Source: an uncultured bacterium
GTDB lineage: Bacteria > Bacillota > Clostridia > Oscillospirales > Acutalibacteraceae
DNA length: 17,277 bases
NCBI GenBank assembly: GCA_905215055.1
Contig: CAJMOH010000051.1
Coordinates: forward strand, 1-17,277
Reading direction: 5' to 3'
The notes beneath the pieces were generated by a model. That model saw nothing but the letters and a program-made list of their open reading frames with translations. It did no database searches and was not told the DNA's origin. Every line of letters begins with the position of its first letter. Position 1 is the first letter of the stretch. The translations under genes and the position numbers were made by a program. Shown piece after piece: positions 1 to 6,724 of the stretch.

Positions 1-53
1 ACTGACCCCTCTGGGGTCTGAGCAAACCACTAGTTTACTAGTGGTTTTGATTT
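1..53. repeat. Left copy of 53-bp terminal inverted repeat with two hairpins
   Basis: These 53 bases are the exact reverse complement of 17224-17276; identity stops at base 54. The unit holds two dyads: GACCCC-TCT-GGGGTC at 4-18, and a longer one with arms AAACCACTAG (24-33) and CTAGTGGTTT (38-47) around TTTA. It lies directly 3' of the minus-strand rnpB, so it could act as, or replace, that gene's terminator. A dispersed REP-like or IS200/IS605-end-like hairpin repeat at which the assembly broke is the simplest reading. The repeat and its pairing are seen directly; the element class is inference. Confidence 0.9.
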
Positions 54-58
54 TCGCG

Positions 59-406
59 ATGTGACCAGGCCTATAAGCCGAGTTCTGTCGTGGACAGTCA
101 TCTATCTTGGCCGAACGTTGCCGTTCGGCTCGCGCCACCTCCTCGGAACGCGCGGGCCGCGCTGTGTGTTCCTCCACGGTGTTGCTCCGGATAGGGTTTA
201 CAGGGCCGCGCAGTCTCCTGCGCGCCGGTGAGCTCTTACCTCGCCTTTCCACCCTTACCGGGAAAATCCCGGCGGTATCTCTCTGTTGCACTTTCCCTGG
301 GGTCGCCCCCGGCGGCGGTTAGCCGTTATCCTTGCCCTTTGGAGCTCGGACTTTCCTCAGACGAGGGGTTTCCCCCTTCGCCCGCGACCATCCAGCCTGC
401 TCACAC
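59..406 (-). ncRNA. rnpB: RNase P RNA, bacterial type A (rnpB)
   Basis: This is the catalytic RNA of ribonuclease P, which trims the 5' leader from pre-tRNAs. Read on the minus strand, the 5' hallmark GAGGAAAGTCCGAGCTCC lies at 341-358. The central GGGAAAGTGCAACAGAGA, typical of type A molecules, is near 283-300, and the 3' hallmark ACAGAACTCGGCTTATAGGCC spans about 68-88. The ends are set by P1 pairing of GTGTGA (401-406) with TCACAT (59-64), and by a strong promoter whose expected start falls at about 406-411. Length near 350 nt fits the family. It follows pncB on the same strand, and the hairpin repeat at 1-53 lies just beyond its 3' end. Open reading frames called across this region are spurious. 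Confidence 0.95.
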
Positions 407-413
407 GGTGTCT

Positions 414-443
414 ATTGTAGCGGGAGAAGCCTCTCCTTGTCAA
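414..443 (-). promoter_or_regulatory. Sigma-A promoter of rnpB
   Basis: On the minus strand a perfect -35 TTGACA (438-443) is followed after 18 bp by TACAAT (414-419), placing the start a few bases upstream of P1 of RNase P RNA. The -35 box contains the TGA stop codon of pncB. The spacer holds a small dyad, GGAGA-GGCT-TCTCC. Confidence 0.75.
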
Positions 444-1894
444 GTGGCTCTTTCCGAAAGCATCCTGTTTTTCTCGTCCCACAGCCTTTGAGAGAGGTCC
501 ACATAATAATTGTGGGGATTTTCAAACCGAGTGACCTCTTCCCACAGCGTGTCTACCTGGGCCAGACAATACGCTTTAATGGCCTTCAGCGCCCGAGGCG
601 TGTACACGCACTCGCCCCCCTTGAAGATAGGCTGCAGCAGGGGCACCGCCGCGAAATTCTCCACAGTTTTCCGCTTCCAGGTATGCTCCGGGTCAAACAG
701 CACATAGGGTTTTTCCTCATCGATCACCTCGTCGTGAAGGGTAATCACGTCTGCAATGGCCTTGTCCGTCTCTTTGTCAAACAGCCGCCACACGCTCTTG
801 AAGCAGGGCGTGGTGATCTTGGAAACGTTTTCGCTGATTTTGATTTTGGGGATAAGATTGCCCTCCTGATCCTCCACGGCAGCCAGCTTGTACACGCCGC
901 CGAACACCGGCTCGGAGGAGGAGGTAATCAGCCGTTCGCCAACACCGAAGGAGTCCACCTTGGCCCCCTGCATCAGCATGTCCCGAATGATGTACTCATC
1001 CAGGGAATTGGAGGCGCAGATGGGACAGTCCTCAAAGCCGGCGTCATCCAGCATTCGCCGGGCCTTCCGGGACAGATAGGTGATGTCGCCGCTGTCGATG
1101 CGAATGCCAGCCGGACGAAATCCCTGGGGTACCAGCACCTCGTTGAAGACTTTGATTGCATTGGGTACGCCAGACTTCAGCACATTGTAGGTGTCCACCA
1201 GCAGCACGCAGTTGGCGGGATACTCCTGGGCATAGGCCTTGAACGCCTCGTACTCTGTGGGAAACAGCTGAACCCAGCTGTGGGCCATAGTTCCCAAAGC
1301 CGGCACGCCGTAGTGCTGGTCGCTGATGGTGCAGGCGGTACCCGCACAGCCGCCGATATACGCCGCCCTGGCCCCCAGCATGGCGCCGTCAAAGCCTTGG
1401 GCGCGGCGAGAGCCAAATTCCATAACAGCCCTGCCTTGAGCGGCGCGGACAATCCGGTTGGTTTTGGTGGCGATCAGGCTCTGATGATTGATGCACAGCA
1501 ACACCATGGTCTCAATAAACTGGGCCTGAATGGCCGGTCCGCGCACCGTTACAATGGGTTCGCCAGGGAAAATGGGCGTACCCTCGGGGATGGCCCAAAC
1601 GTCGCAGGAAAAGCGGAAATTCCGCAAATATTCCAGGAACTCCCGACTAAAGATATGCTTGGAGTGAAGAAATTGAATATCCTCTTCGGAAAAGGACAAA
1701 TTCTTCAGATACTCCACCAGCTGTTCCACACCGGCCATAATGGCGAAGCCGCCGTTGTCCGGCACCTTGCGGAAGAACATGTCAAAATAGCAGATGGTGT
1801 CTTGCAGGCCGTTGGCGAAATAGCCGTTTGCCATGGTCAACTCGTAGAAATCTGTCAGCATGGTTAAATTGGGCTTTTGGAAACTTGTGTTCAT
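440..1894 (-). CDS. pncB: Nicotinate phosphoribosyltransferase
   Basis: It converts nicotinate and PRPP (with ATP) to nicotinate mononucleotide, the entry step of the Preiss-Handler NAD salvage route in the cytosol. The 484-residue product is full length for the family. Visible signatures are the N-terminal LTDFYELTMANGYF (13-26), EFGSRRAQG (159-167), GTMAHSWVQLFPTE (201-214) with the conserved histidine H205 that is phosphorylated in this family, LLVDTYNVL (231-239) and a later IRIDSGD. The ATG at 1892-1894 is preceded by GGGGGA about 10 nt upstream. The gene is divergent from the small XRE regulator and is followed by rnpB, whose promoter overlaps its stop codon. No frameshift or missing key motif is visible. 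Confidence 0.95.
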   Translation of the reverse strand: MNTSFQKPNLTMLTDFYELTMANGYFANGLQDTICYFDMFFRKVPDNGGFAIMAGVEQLVEYLKNLSFSEEDIQFLHSKHIFSREFLEYLRNFRFSCDVWAIPEGTPIFPGEPIVTVRGPAIQAQFIETMVLLCINHQSLIATKTNRIVRAAQGRAVMEFGSRRAQGFDGAMLGARAAYIGGCAGTACTISDQHYGVPALGTMAHSWVQLFPTEYEAFKAYAQEYPANCVLLVDTYNVLKSGVPNAIKVFNEVLVPQGFRPAGIRIDSGDITYLSRKARRMLDDAGFEDCPICASNSLDEYIIRDMLMQGAKVDSFGVGERLITSSSEPVFGGVYKLAAVEDQEGNLIPKIKISENVSKITTPCFKSVWRLFDKETDKAIADVITLHDEVIDEEKPYVLFDPEHTWKRKTVENFAAVPLLQPIFKGGECVYTPRALKAIKAYCLAQVDTLWEEVTRFENPHNYYVDLSQRLWDEKNRMLSERAT

Positions 1895-1947
1895 CTTCTA
1901 CATCCCCCAGTGATATATGGAACGAACCGCACGTTCTAGCATGCTTT

Positions 1948-1975
1948 ATTATAGCATTTTCCCGGAAAAAGTACA
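1948..1975 (-). promoter_or_regulatory. Probable promoter of pncB (extended -10)
   Basis: On the minus strand TATAAT (1948-1953) is preceded by TGC, an extended -10. The -35, TGTACT (1970-1975, 16-bp spacer), is poor. The spacer carries the odd palindrome TTTTCC-G-GGAAAA (1957-1969), a possible operator. The rest of the 253-bp gap to the divergent XRE gene (1895-2147) is AT-rich and holds only the two promoters and leaders. Confidence 0.6.
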
Positions 1976-2078
1976 GCACATATTTTACATTTGCGCGGCT
2001 TTTTCAAGCTGGGCCGGACTTTTAGGGGCTTTTGTTAAAAAATCGTTGCATTTCTCAAACAAATTCCAAAAAGAACTA

Positions 2079-2107
2079 TTGATTTTTCCCTGCCCTTTTT
2101 TTATAAT
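2079..2107 (+). promoter_or_regulatory. Sigma-A promoter of small XRE regulator
   Basis: TTGATT (2079-2084), 17-bp spacer, TATAAT (2102-2107). The expected leader is about 35 nt and contains the Shine-Dalgarno GGGAGGGA before the ATG at 2148. Confidence 0.75.
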
Positions 2108-2147
2108 GAAAGAAAGCCGGAACTTATGTATACTGGGAGGGATAAGG

Positions 2148-2399
2148 ATGAGGCTTCGGAACCAACCCTTGGGCTCTCGAAACTTGATAGGCGCCCGGGT
2201 GGAAACCGCCCGGAAGGAGCAGGGCATGAAGCAAAAGGAGCTGCTGGCCCAGCTTCAGGTGCGAGGAGTGGATTTAAGCGCTTCGGGCCTCTCCAAGCTG
2301 GAAGGCCAGCTGCGGTACGTCACCGATTTTGAGCTGCTGGCCTTCGCGGAAATTTTGAATGTGTCCGTCCAATGGCTTTTGACCGGCGAAGAAAAATAA
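2148..2399 (+). CDS. Small XRE-family helix-turn-helix regulator
   Basis: This is an 83-residue protein that is essentially a single Cro/C1-type DNA-binding domain. The segment from about residue 13 to 80 reads as the five-helix XRE fold: LIGARVETARKEQGMKQKEL (helices 1-2), a recognition region around SASGLSKLEGQ (44-54), then FELLAFAEILNVSVQWLL. There is no sensor or ligand domain. The ATG at 2148 was chosen over an upstream in-frame ATG at 1917 because GGGAGGGATAAGG lies immediately before it, and the extra N-terminus would cross a good promoter and look non-protein-like. It is transcribed alone, with its own promoter and a strong terminator. It may regulate itself or divergent pncB, but the targets are unknown. 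Confidence 0.85.
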   Translation: MRLRNQPLGSRNLIGARVETARKEQGMKQKELLAQLQVRGVDLSASGLSKLEGQLRYVTDFELLAFAEILNVSVQWLLTGEEK

Positions 2400-2401
2400 C
2401 C

Positions 2402-2437
2402 GGCCCCCGCTTTTCTTTGACGCGGGGGTCTTTTTTT
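2402..2437 (+). terminator. Intrinsic terminator after XRE gene
   Basis: CCCCCGC (2404-2410) pairs with GCGGGGG (2422-2428), extended by G-T and G-C pairs, followed by a run of seven or more T. It starts four bases after the stop codon. Confidence 0.9.
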
Positions 2438-2470
2438 ACCCTTTGGCGGATAGATTTCCTTCCGCTGGCG

Positions 2471-2478
2471 CATACTCC
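2471..2478 (+). promoter_or_regulatory. Candidate sigma-E type -10 for ytvI
   Basis: The strong terminator upstream means ytvI needs its own promoter, yet 2438-2493 has no acceptable sigma-A pair. CATACTCC (2471-2478) resembles the sporulation sigma-E -10 (CATAC...), with a weak GGATAGA at 2448-2454 as -35. B. subtilis YtvI belongs to the sigma-E regulon, which fits, but the match is weak. Confidence 0.3.
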
Positions 2479-2509
2479 ATAAGAGAAGTCTGCGGAGGGA
2501 GGGGTACCT

Positions 2510-3619
2510 GTGTTTTCCATCAAACGCTGGAAAAGCCTTCTTCCTCTGCTGATTTTCTTTTTGACCTATTCCCTGTTGTTTCTCCTGTGGGTAAAAACCT
2601 TTTTCTACACGCTTCCCTTTTTGGCGGGATTTCTCATTGCCCTGGCCATTCAGCCTGTTGTTGGATTTTTTCAGAAGCGCCTGCGCATGCCCAGAGGGGC
2701 CGCGACAATTCTCTCCACCGTTTTGGCCTTGGCGGCTCTGTGCGGTGTGCTGGTTCTGGTGGGAATCCTGGCCGCGCGGGAAATTGCCGCCTTTCTCTCA
2801 CGAGCCTCTAACAGCGGCTTTTCCGAATTTTCCCAGCCTGTCGCGGATTTTCTCAACAGGGCGGCGGAATTTCTCTCCCGGTTCAACCTGGAATTTCTGG
2901 AGCTGCACCAGCAGGAAATTATGGAAACTCTCCAAAGGAGCATGGACCTGGTGGCGGCCTGCATGGGCGCCGCCCTCCAGCTTTTGACCTCTATCCCCAC
3001 AGTGGTGACGCTGGTGATTGTCACGATCTGCGCCGCCTTTTTCTTTGCCCGTGACATGAAACGCCTGCTGGCCTGGGGGCGGGGCTTTTTCTCCGAAACG
3101 GCGGTATTCCATGTCAAAAGCGCCGTGAAGAATTCGGGCGGAAACGGTAGGAAGTATCTGCTTTCCTACCTGTTTCTCTATTTTCTCACCTTCTGCCAAA
3201 CCTGCGTGATTTTAGCGGTGCTGGGAATTCCCTATCCGCTGACCATCGGAATCATCACCGCCGTGGCGGATGTGCTGCCTGTTCTGGGGCCTGGAATGGT
3301 GCTGGCCCCGGTTGCCCTTTATCAAGCTCTCACCGGCCATTACGCCAGGGCCTTGGGCGTTGTCCTGGGATGGCTGGTCATCACCGCGATCCGGCAGGTG
3401 GTGGAGCCAAAGCTGGTAGCCTCCTCGGTAAAAATTCACCCGCTGGCAACCCTGGCGGCTGTCTACTTCTCGCTGGTGGGAGGAAATCTTTGGATTCTTT
3501 TCTATGTGCTTGGACTCTGCACCCTCTACGCCGCCTTTCGGGAAACAGGAGCCTTGCCCTCCCTTGCGGAAGTCCCCTCCAAAGAGGAGCAAGGAAAAGA
3601 GCCGCCAACCTCCCGTTAG
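2510..3619 (+). CDS. ytvI: AI-2E family transporter, YtvI-like sporulation membrane protein
   Basis: This is an integral membrane protein of the AI-2E/PerM (DUF20) family. The closest recognisable type is the Clostridia/Bacillus sporulation protein YtvI; its transported substrate, if any, is unknown. The 369-residue product has hydrophobic segments near residues 10-28, 32-52, 64-88, 154-180, 216-240, 243-275, 280-297 and 309-343. A polar, probably extracytoplasmic region (about 95-145) follows the third segment, as in the family. Conserved marks are DVLPVLGPG (254-262) and QVVEPKLVASSVKIHPL (296-312), the AI-2E C-terminal signature. The GTG start at 2510 is supported by GGAGGGAGGGG at 2494-2504. 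It converges with the aminotransferase gene; a weak GCCGC/GCGGC hairpin spans its stop codon (3601-3623). It suggests a spore-forming host, or descent from one. Confidence 0.85.
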   Translation: MFSIKRWKSLLPLLIFFLTYSLLFLLWVKTFFYTLPFLAGFLIALAIQPVVGFFQKRLRMPRGAATILSTVLALAALCGVLVLVGILAAREIAAFLSRASNSGFSEFSQPVADFLNRAAEFLSRFNLEFLELHQQEIMETLQRSMDLVAACMGAALQLLTSIPTVVTLVIVTICAAFFFARDMKRLLAWGRGFFSETAVFHVKSAVKNSGGNGRKYLLSYLFLYFLTFCQTCVILAVLGIPYPLTIGIITAVADVLPVLGPGMVLAPVALYQALTGHYARALGVVLGWLVITAIRQVVEPKLVASSVKIHPLATLAAVYFSLVGGNLWILFYVLGLCTLYAAFRETGALPSLAEVPSKEEQGKEPPTSR

Positions 3620-3660
3620 CGGCCCTGCTTTTGCATGTATAGAAAAGATACTAGTTCTGG

Positions 3661-4944
3661 TTAAAAGCGCTCTGAGAGAAGCTTCTCGCTGGCTGCCAGA
3701 CGGACGCAGATGCACAGCAGGTGCATGGCCTGCCGCAGCTCCTCCTGAGGCGGGAAGGTAGGCGCCACCCGGATGTTGCTGTCGTTGGGATCGGCCCCAT
3801 AGGGGAAGGTAGCTCCCGCGTCGGTAAGGATCACTCCAGCCTCCTTGCACAGAGAAACAACCCGCTTGGCACAGCCGTTCATCACGTCCAGGTTGACAAA
3901 ATAGCCTCCGTTGGGCTTGCTCCACTTGGCAATGCCCAGTTCTCCCAGCTCTTGCTCCAGGGCGTCCTCCACAATGTGGAATTTGGGTTCCAGAATCTTC
4001 CGGTGTCCCTGCATCAGATTGTAAACGCCGTTGATGTCGTGCAGGAACAAAATGTGCCGCAGCTGGTTCAGCTTATCCGGGCCAATGGTCTGGGTGGTGA
4101 TGCGGCGCTTTAAGGCCTCGATATTGGCCTTGCTGGCAGCCAGGGCCGCCACCCCCGCGCCGGGGAAGGAAATTTTCGAGGTGGAGGCAAAGAAGAGCAC
4201 ATTGTCCTCGGTGCCGTTTTTCAGGCACTCGCCGTAAAGGTCCAGCAGCGTGTCGGGGGTGTCGGTCAAATCGTGAACGCAGTAAGCGTTGTCCCACATA
4301 ATGCGGAAATCCTTGGCGGCAGGCTTTAAGGCCGCAAAACGCCGGACTGTTTCATCCGAATAGGTAATACCGGTGGGGTTGGAATATTTCGGCACGCACC
4401 AGCAGCCCTTGATGGCAGCATCCTCCGCCACCAGACGTTCGATCAGGTCCATGTCCGGCCCCGTTTTGAGCATGGGAATGGGGATCATCTCAATGCCGAA
4501 ATACTCTGTCACGGCAAAATGCCGGTCATAGCCGGGGGCGGGACACAGAAACTTGATCTTTCCCTGCTTGCACCAGGGCTCGCAGCCGCCAAAGCCATGA
4601 GTATAACCCTGGGAGATGCAGTCGAACATCATTTGCAGGCTGGAGTTGTTCCCCAGAATAATCAGCTCGGCGGGGACATCCATCATTTTGCTGAAAATCG
4701 CCCGCATCTCAGGCAGACCGTTCCACACGCCATAGTTCCGGCAGTCGTCGCCGTTGGAGTTGGCAAACTCGCTGCGGGCGTGAAGAGCTTCTAAAACCCC
4801 CAGGGCCAAATCCAGCTGCTCGGCACAGGGCTTTCCCCGGGCCATGTTCAGCTGCAAATGCAGGCTTTTGAAATCCTCATATTGCTCCAGCGCCTCCTGA
4901 TGGATTTGCCGCAGTTCCTCCGTGGTTTTTGCCGCCAGCTTCAT
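3661..4944 (-). CDS. Type Ic aspartate aminotransferase (class I/II, PLP)
   Basis: This PLP enzyme transfers the amino group between aspartate and 2-oxoglutarate in the cytosol, linking amino-acid and TCA intermediates. The 427-residue sequence has YGVWNGLPEMRAIF (71-84), SNPTG (188-192), WDNAYCVHD (217-225), the PLP-lysine motif STSKISFPGAG (K257) and IRVAPTFPP (391-399) with the substrate-binding arginine R392. The WNGLPEMR and SKISFPGAG blocks are characteristic of the type Ic (MocR-aminotransferase-like) subgroup rather than classical AspC. The ATG at 4942-4944 is preferred over an in-frame ATG at 4986 because GGGAG lies 8 nt upstream and family members start near the MKLAAKTTEEL segment. 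The gene is monocistronic. Substrate preference is inferred from the family. Confidence 0.9.
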   Translation of the reverse strand: MKLAAKTTEELRQIHQEALEQYEDFKSLHLQLNMARGKPCAEQLDLALGVLEALHARSEFANSNGDDCRNYGVWNGLPEMRAIFSKMMDVPAELIILGNNSSLQMMFDCISQGYTHGFGGCEPWCKQGKIKFLCPAPGYDRHFAVTEYFGIEMIPIPMLKTGPDMDLIERLVAEDAAIKGCWCVPKYSNPTGITYSDETVRRFAALKPAAKDFRIMWDNAYCVHDLTDTPDTLLDLYGECLKNGTEDNVLFFASTSKISFPGAGVAALAASKANIEALKRRITTQTIGPDKLNQLRHILFLHDINGVYNLMQGHRKILEPKFHIVEDALEQELGELGIAKWSKPNGGYFVNLDVMNGCAKRVVSLCKEAGVILTDAGATFPYGADPNDSNIRVAPTFPPQEELRQAMHLLCICVRLAASEKLLSERF

Positions 4945-5021
4945 CACAACATCTCCCATATGATAATTTTTTGAATGAGAGTGCAACTCTCTTTTTCATT
5001 TTTAAGCGATAAACCTTTCAT

Positions 5022-5050
5022 ATTTTACTCTATTTCCGGGAAAAATGCAA
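5022..5050 (-). promoter_or_regulatory. Sigma-A promoter of the aminotransferase gene
   Basis: On the minus strand TTGCAT (5045-5050), 17-bp spacer, TAAAAT (5022-5027), giving a leader of about 70 nt. The spacer contains the palindrome TTTCC-C-GGAAA (5033-5043), the same arms as in the pncB promoter spacer. Confidence 0.7.
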
Positions 5051-5168
5051 GTTGATTTTCTCTTTCTTGCAGCTTTTACGTTTTGTAGGAACATCCGATT
5101 TGCCAGGCGCGTTTTCTGTGCAACCTTGCTCAAGATCCGCGGGGCTGGAAAAAGCGCAGAGAAAGTGT

Positions 5169-5197
5169 TTGTAGATTCCCGCGGCATGTGCTATAAT
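5169..5197 (+). promoter_or_regulatory. Sigma-A promoter of the PurF-like gene
   Basis: TTGTAG (5169-5174), 17-bp spacer, TATAAT (5192-5197) preceded by TGC (extended -10). The leader of about 60 nt ends in GGAGGGATTTT before the ATG at 5263. The gap 4945-5262 between the divergent starts holds only the two promoters and leaders; no conserved RNA fold such as a purine riboswitch was recognised. Confidence 0.7.
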
Positions 5198-5262
5198 ACA
5201 TGGTGTTTTGTTTTTGTTAGGAAGGCAATTTCATTTTTCGGGAAACTGTTTGGAGGGATTTT

Positions 5263-6669
5263 ATGGGCGGATTTTTTGGCGTCGCCGCAAAGGACGATTG
5301 TATGTTCGACCTGTTCTTTGGAACGGATTATCACTCGCATTTGGGAACTCGCCGGGCAGGCATGGCCGTATACGGCCGGGAAAAGGGCTTTGACCGGGCG
5401 ATCCACAACATTGAAAACTCTCCTTTCCGGACGAAGTTTGACAAGGATGTAGCCAGCATGAAGGGCGGCCTGGGAATTGGCTGTATTTCCGACTATGAGC
5501 CTCAGCCCCTGATTGTGCGCTCTCACCACGGCACCTACGCCATTGTCACCGTGGGCAAAATCAACAACACCAACGAGATTGTAGATCAGCTGTTCCGCAG
5601 CGGCCATTCCCACTTTTTGGAAATGAGCGGCGGCGATGTGAACGCCACGGAGCTGGTGGCCTCTGTTATCAACCAAAAGCCCAATTTGATCGAGGGAATC
5701 CAGTACGCCCAGGAAACCATCGATGGCTCTATGACTATGCTGATCATGACGCCCAAGGGAATTTTGGCAGCCCGGGACAAGCTGGGCCGCACGCCAGTGG
5801 CCGTTGGCAAGAAGGAGGGCGCCTACTGTGTCTCCTTTGAAAGCTTTGCCTATCTAAACCTGGGATACACCTCCGAACGGGAGCTGGGACCGGGAGAAAT
5901 TGCCATTGTCACTCCCGAAGGGGTGACAACCCTGGTTCAGCCCGGCAAGGACATGAAGATCTGCACCTTCCTGTGGGTGTATTATGGATATCCCTCCTCC
6001 TCCTACGAGGGCGTCAGCGTGGAGGAGATGCGCTACCGCTGCGGCGCCATGCTGGCCCAGCGGGACAACGTCCGGCCCGACACGGTGGCCGGCGTGCCAG
6101 ATTCCGGCACGGCCCACGCCATTGGCTACGCCAACGAAAGCGGGATTCCCTTCTCCCGGCCCTTTATCAAGTATACGCCCACCTGGCCCCGTTCTTTCAT
6201 GCCCACCATTCAAAGCCAGCGGGACCTGATTGCCCGGATGAAGCTGATTCCGGTTCACGAGCTGATTCAGAACAAGAGCCTGCTGCTCATTGACGACTCC
6301 ATTGTGCGCGGCACCCAGCTGCGGGAAACCACCGAGTTTTTGTACCAGAGCGGCGCCCGGGAGGTTCATGTGCGGCCGGCCTGTCCTCCCCTGCTTTACG
6401 GCTGCAAATACCTGAATTTCTCCCGGTCCACCTCTGTGATGGATCTGATTACCCGGCGGGTCATCAAGGAAATGGAGGGCACCGAGGAGCCTGCCAATCT
6501 GGGCAGCTACGCAAATCCGGAAAGCGGCGAGTACAACGCCATGGTGGAGTACATCGGCAAGAAATTGAACTTCACCTCCCTGCGGTACCACCGGCTGGAC
6601 GACATGATTCAGTCTGTGGGCATTGACAAGTGCAGGCTGTGCACCTACTGCTGGGATGGCAGAGAGTAA
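5263..6669 (+). CDS. PurF-like amidophosphoribosyltransferase homolog, glutaminase site degenerate
   Basis: Canonical PurF makes 5-phosphoribosylamine from PRPP and glutamine, the first step of purine synthesis. This 468-residue protein aligns over its whole length with B. subtilis PurF as I recall that sequence. The phosphoribosyltransferase half looks intact: GVPDSGTAHAIGYA (277-290), the PRPP loop LLIDDSIVRGTQ (341-352), and cysteines C234, C381, C457 and C460 that match the Fe-S ligands. The N-terminal Ntn-glutaminase half is altered. The sequence begins MGGFFG instead of MCGxFG, so the nucleophilic Cys is Gly. The RYxTxG block is CISDYEP (74-80), the HNGN block is TVGKIN (96-101), and the SDTE aspartate appears to be Ala128. 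The ATG has GGAGGG 4 nt upstream, and no alternative start supplies an N-terminal Cys. It is monocistronic and not among other pur genes. It may use ammonia, have another substrate, or be regulatory. Confidence 0.85.
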   Translation: MGGFFGVAAKDDCMFDLFFGTDYHSHLGTRRAGMAVYGREKGFDRAIHNIENSPFRTKFDKDVASMKGGLGIGCISDYEPQPLIVRSHHGTYAIVTVGKINNTNEIVDQLFRSGHSHFLEMSGGDVNATELVASVINQKPNLIEGIQYAQETIDGSMTMLIMTPKGILAARDKLGRTPVAVGKKEGAYCVSFESFAYLNLGYTSERELGPGEIAIVTPEGVTTLVQPGKDMKICTFLWVYYGYPSSSYEGVSVEEMRYRCGAMLAQRDNVRPDTVAGVPDSGTAHAIGYANESGIPFSRPFIKYTPTWPRSFMPTIQSQRDLIARMKLIPVHELIQNKSLLLIDDSIVRGTQLRETTEFLYQSGAREVHVRPACPPLLYGCKYLNFSRSTSVMDLITRRVIKEMEGTEEPANLGSYANPESGEYNAMVEYIGKKLNFTSLRYHRLDDMIQSVGIDKCRLCTYCWDGRE

Positions 6670-6684
6670 TCCGAAGAAACAGTC

Positions 6685-6721
6685 AAAAAAAGAGGAGAGC
6701 GGTTTTTCCGTTCTCCTCTTT
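6685..6721. terminator. Bidirectional intrinsic terminator
   Basis: A 14-bp stem with one G-T pair joins 6689-6702 and 6708-6721 around TTTTT. The run of A at 6685-6691 gives a U tract for minus-strand transcripts, and a short T run serves the plus strand. It sits between the convergent PurF-like and XRE/zinc-ribbon genes. Confidence 0.85.
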
Positions 6722-6724
6722 CGA

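Noticed and set aside
107..491. Open reading frames on the plus strand over the first 500 bases
   Set aside because: They lie antisense to RNase P RNA and the end of pncB, with no ribosome-binding site or protein-like composition.
332..1867. Long 511-codon plus-strand frame opposite pncB
   Set aside because: Shadow of a GC-rich gene. pncB on the other strand has all family motifs; this frame has none. The same applies to long frames opposite asnS (7386-8768), pfkA (12934-14043) and pepT (15009-16592).
1917..2147. Upstream extension of the small XRE protein to an ATG at 1917
   Set aside because: It would cross the promoter at 2079-2107, is not protein-like, and the internal ATG at 2148 has a strong Shine-Dalgarno.
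5198..5262. Purine or PRPP riboswitch upstream of the PurF-like gene
   Set aside because: The leader is about 60 nt and AT-rich, with no recognisable aptamer core.
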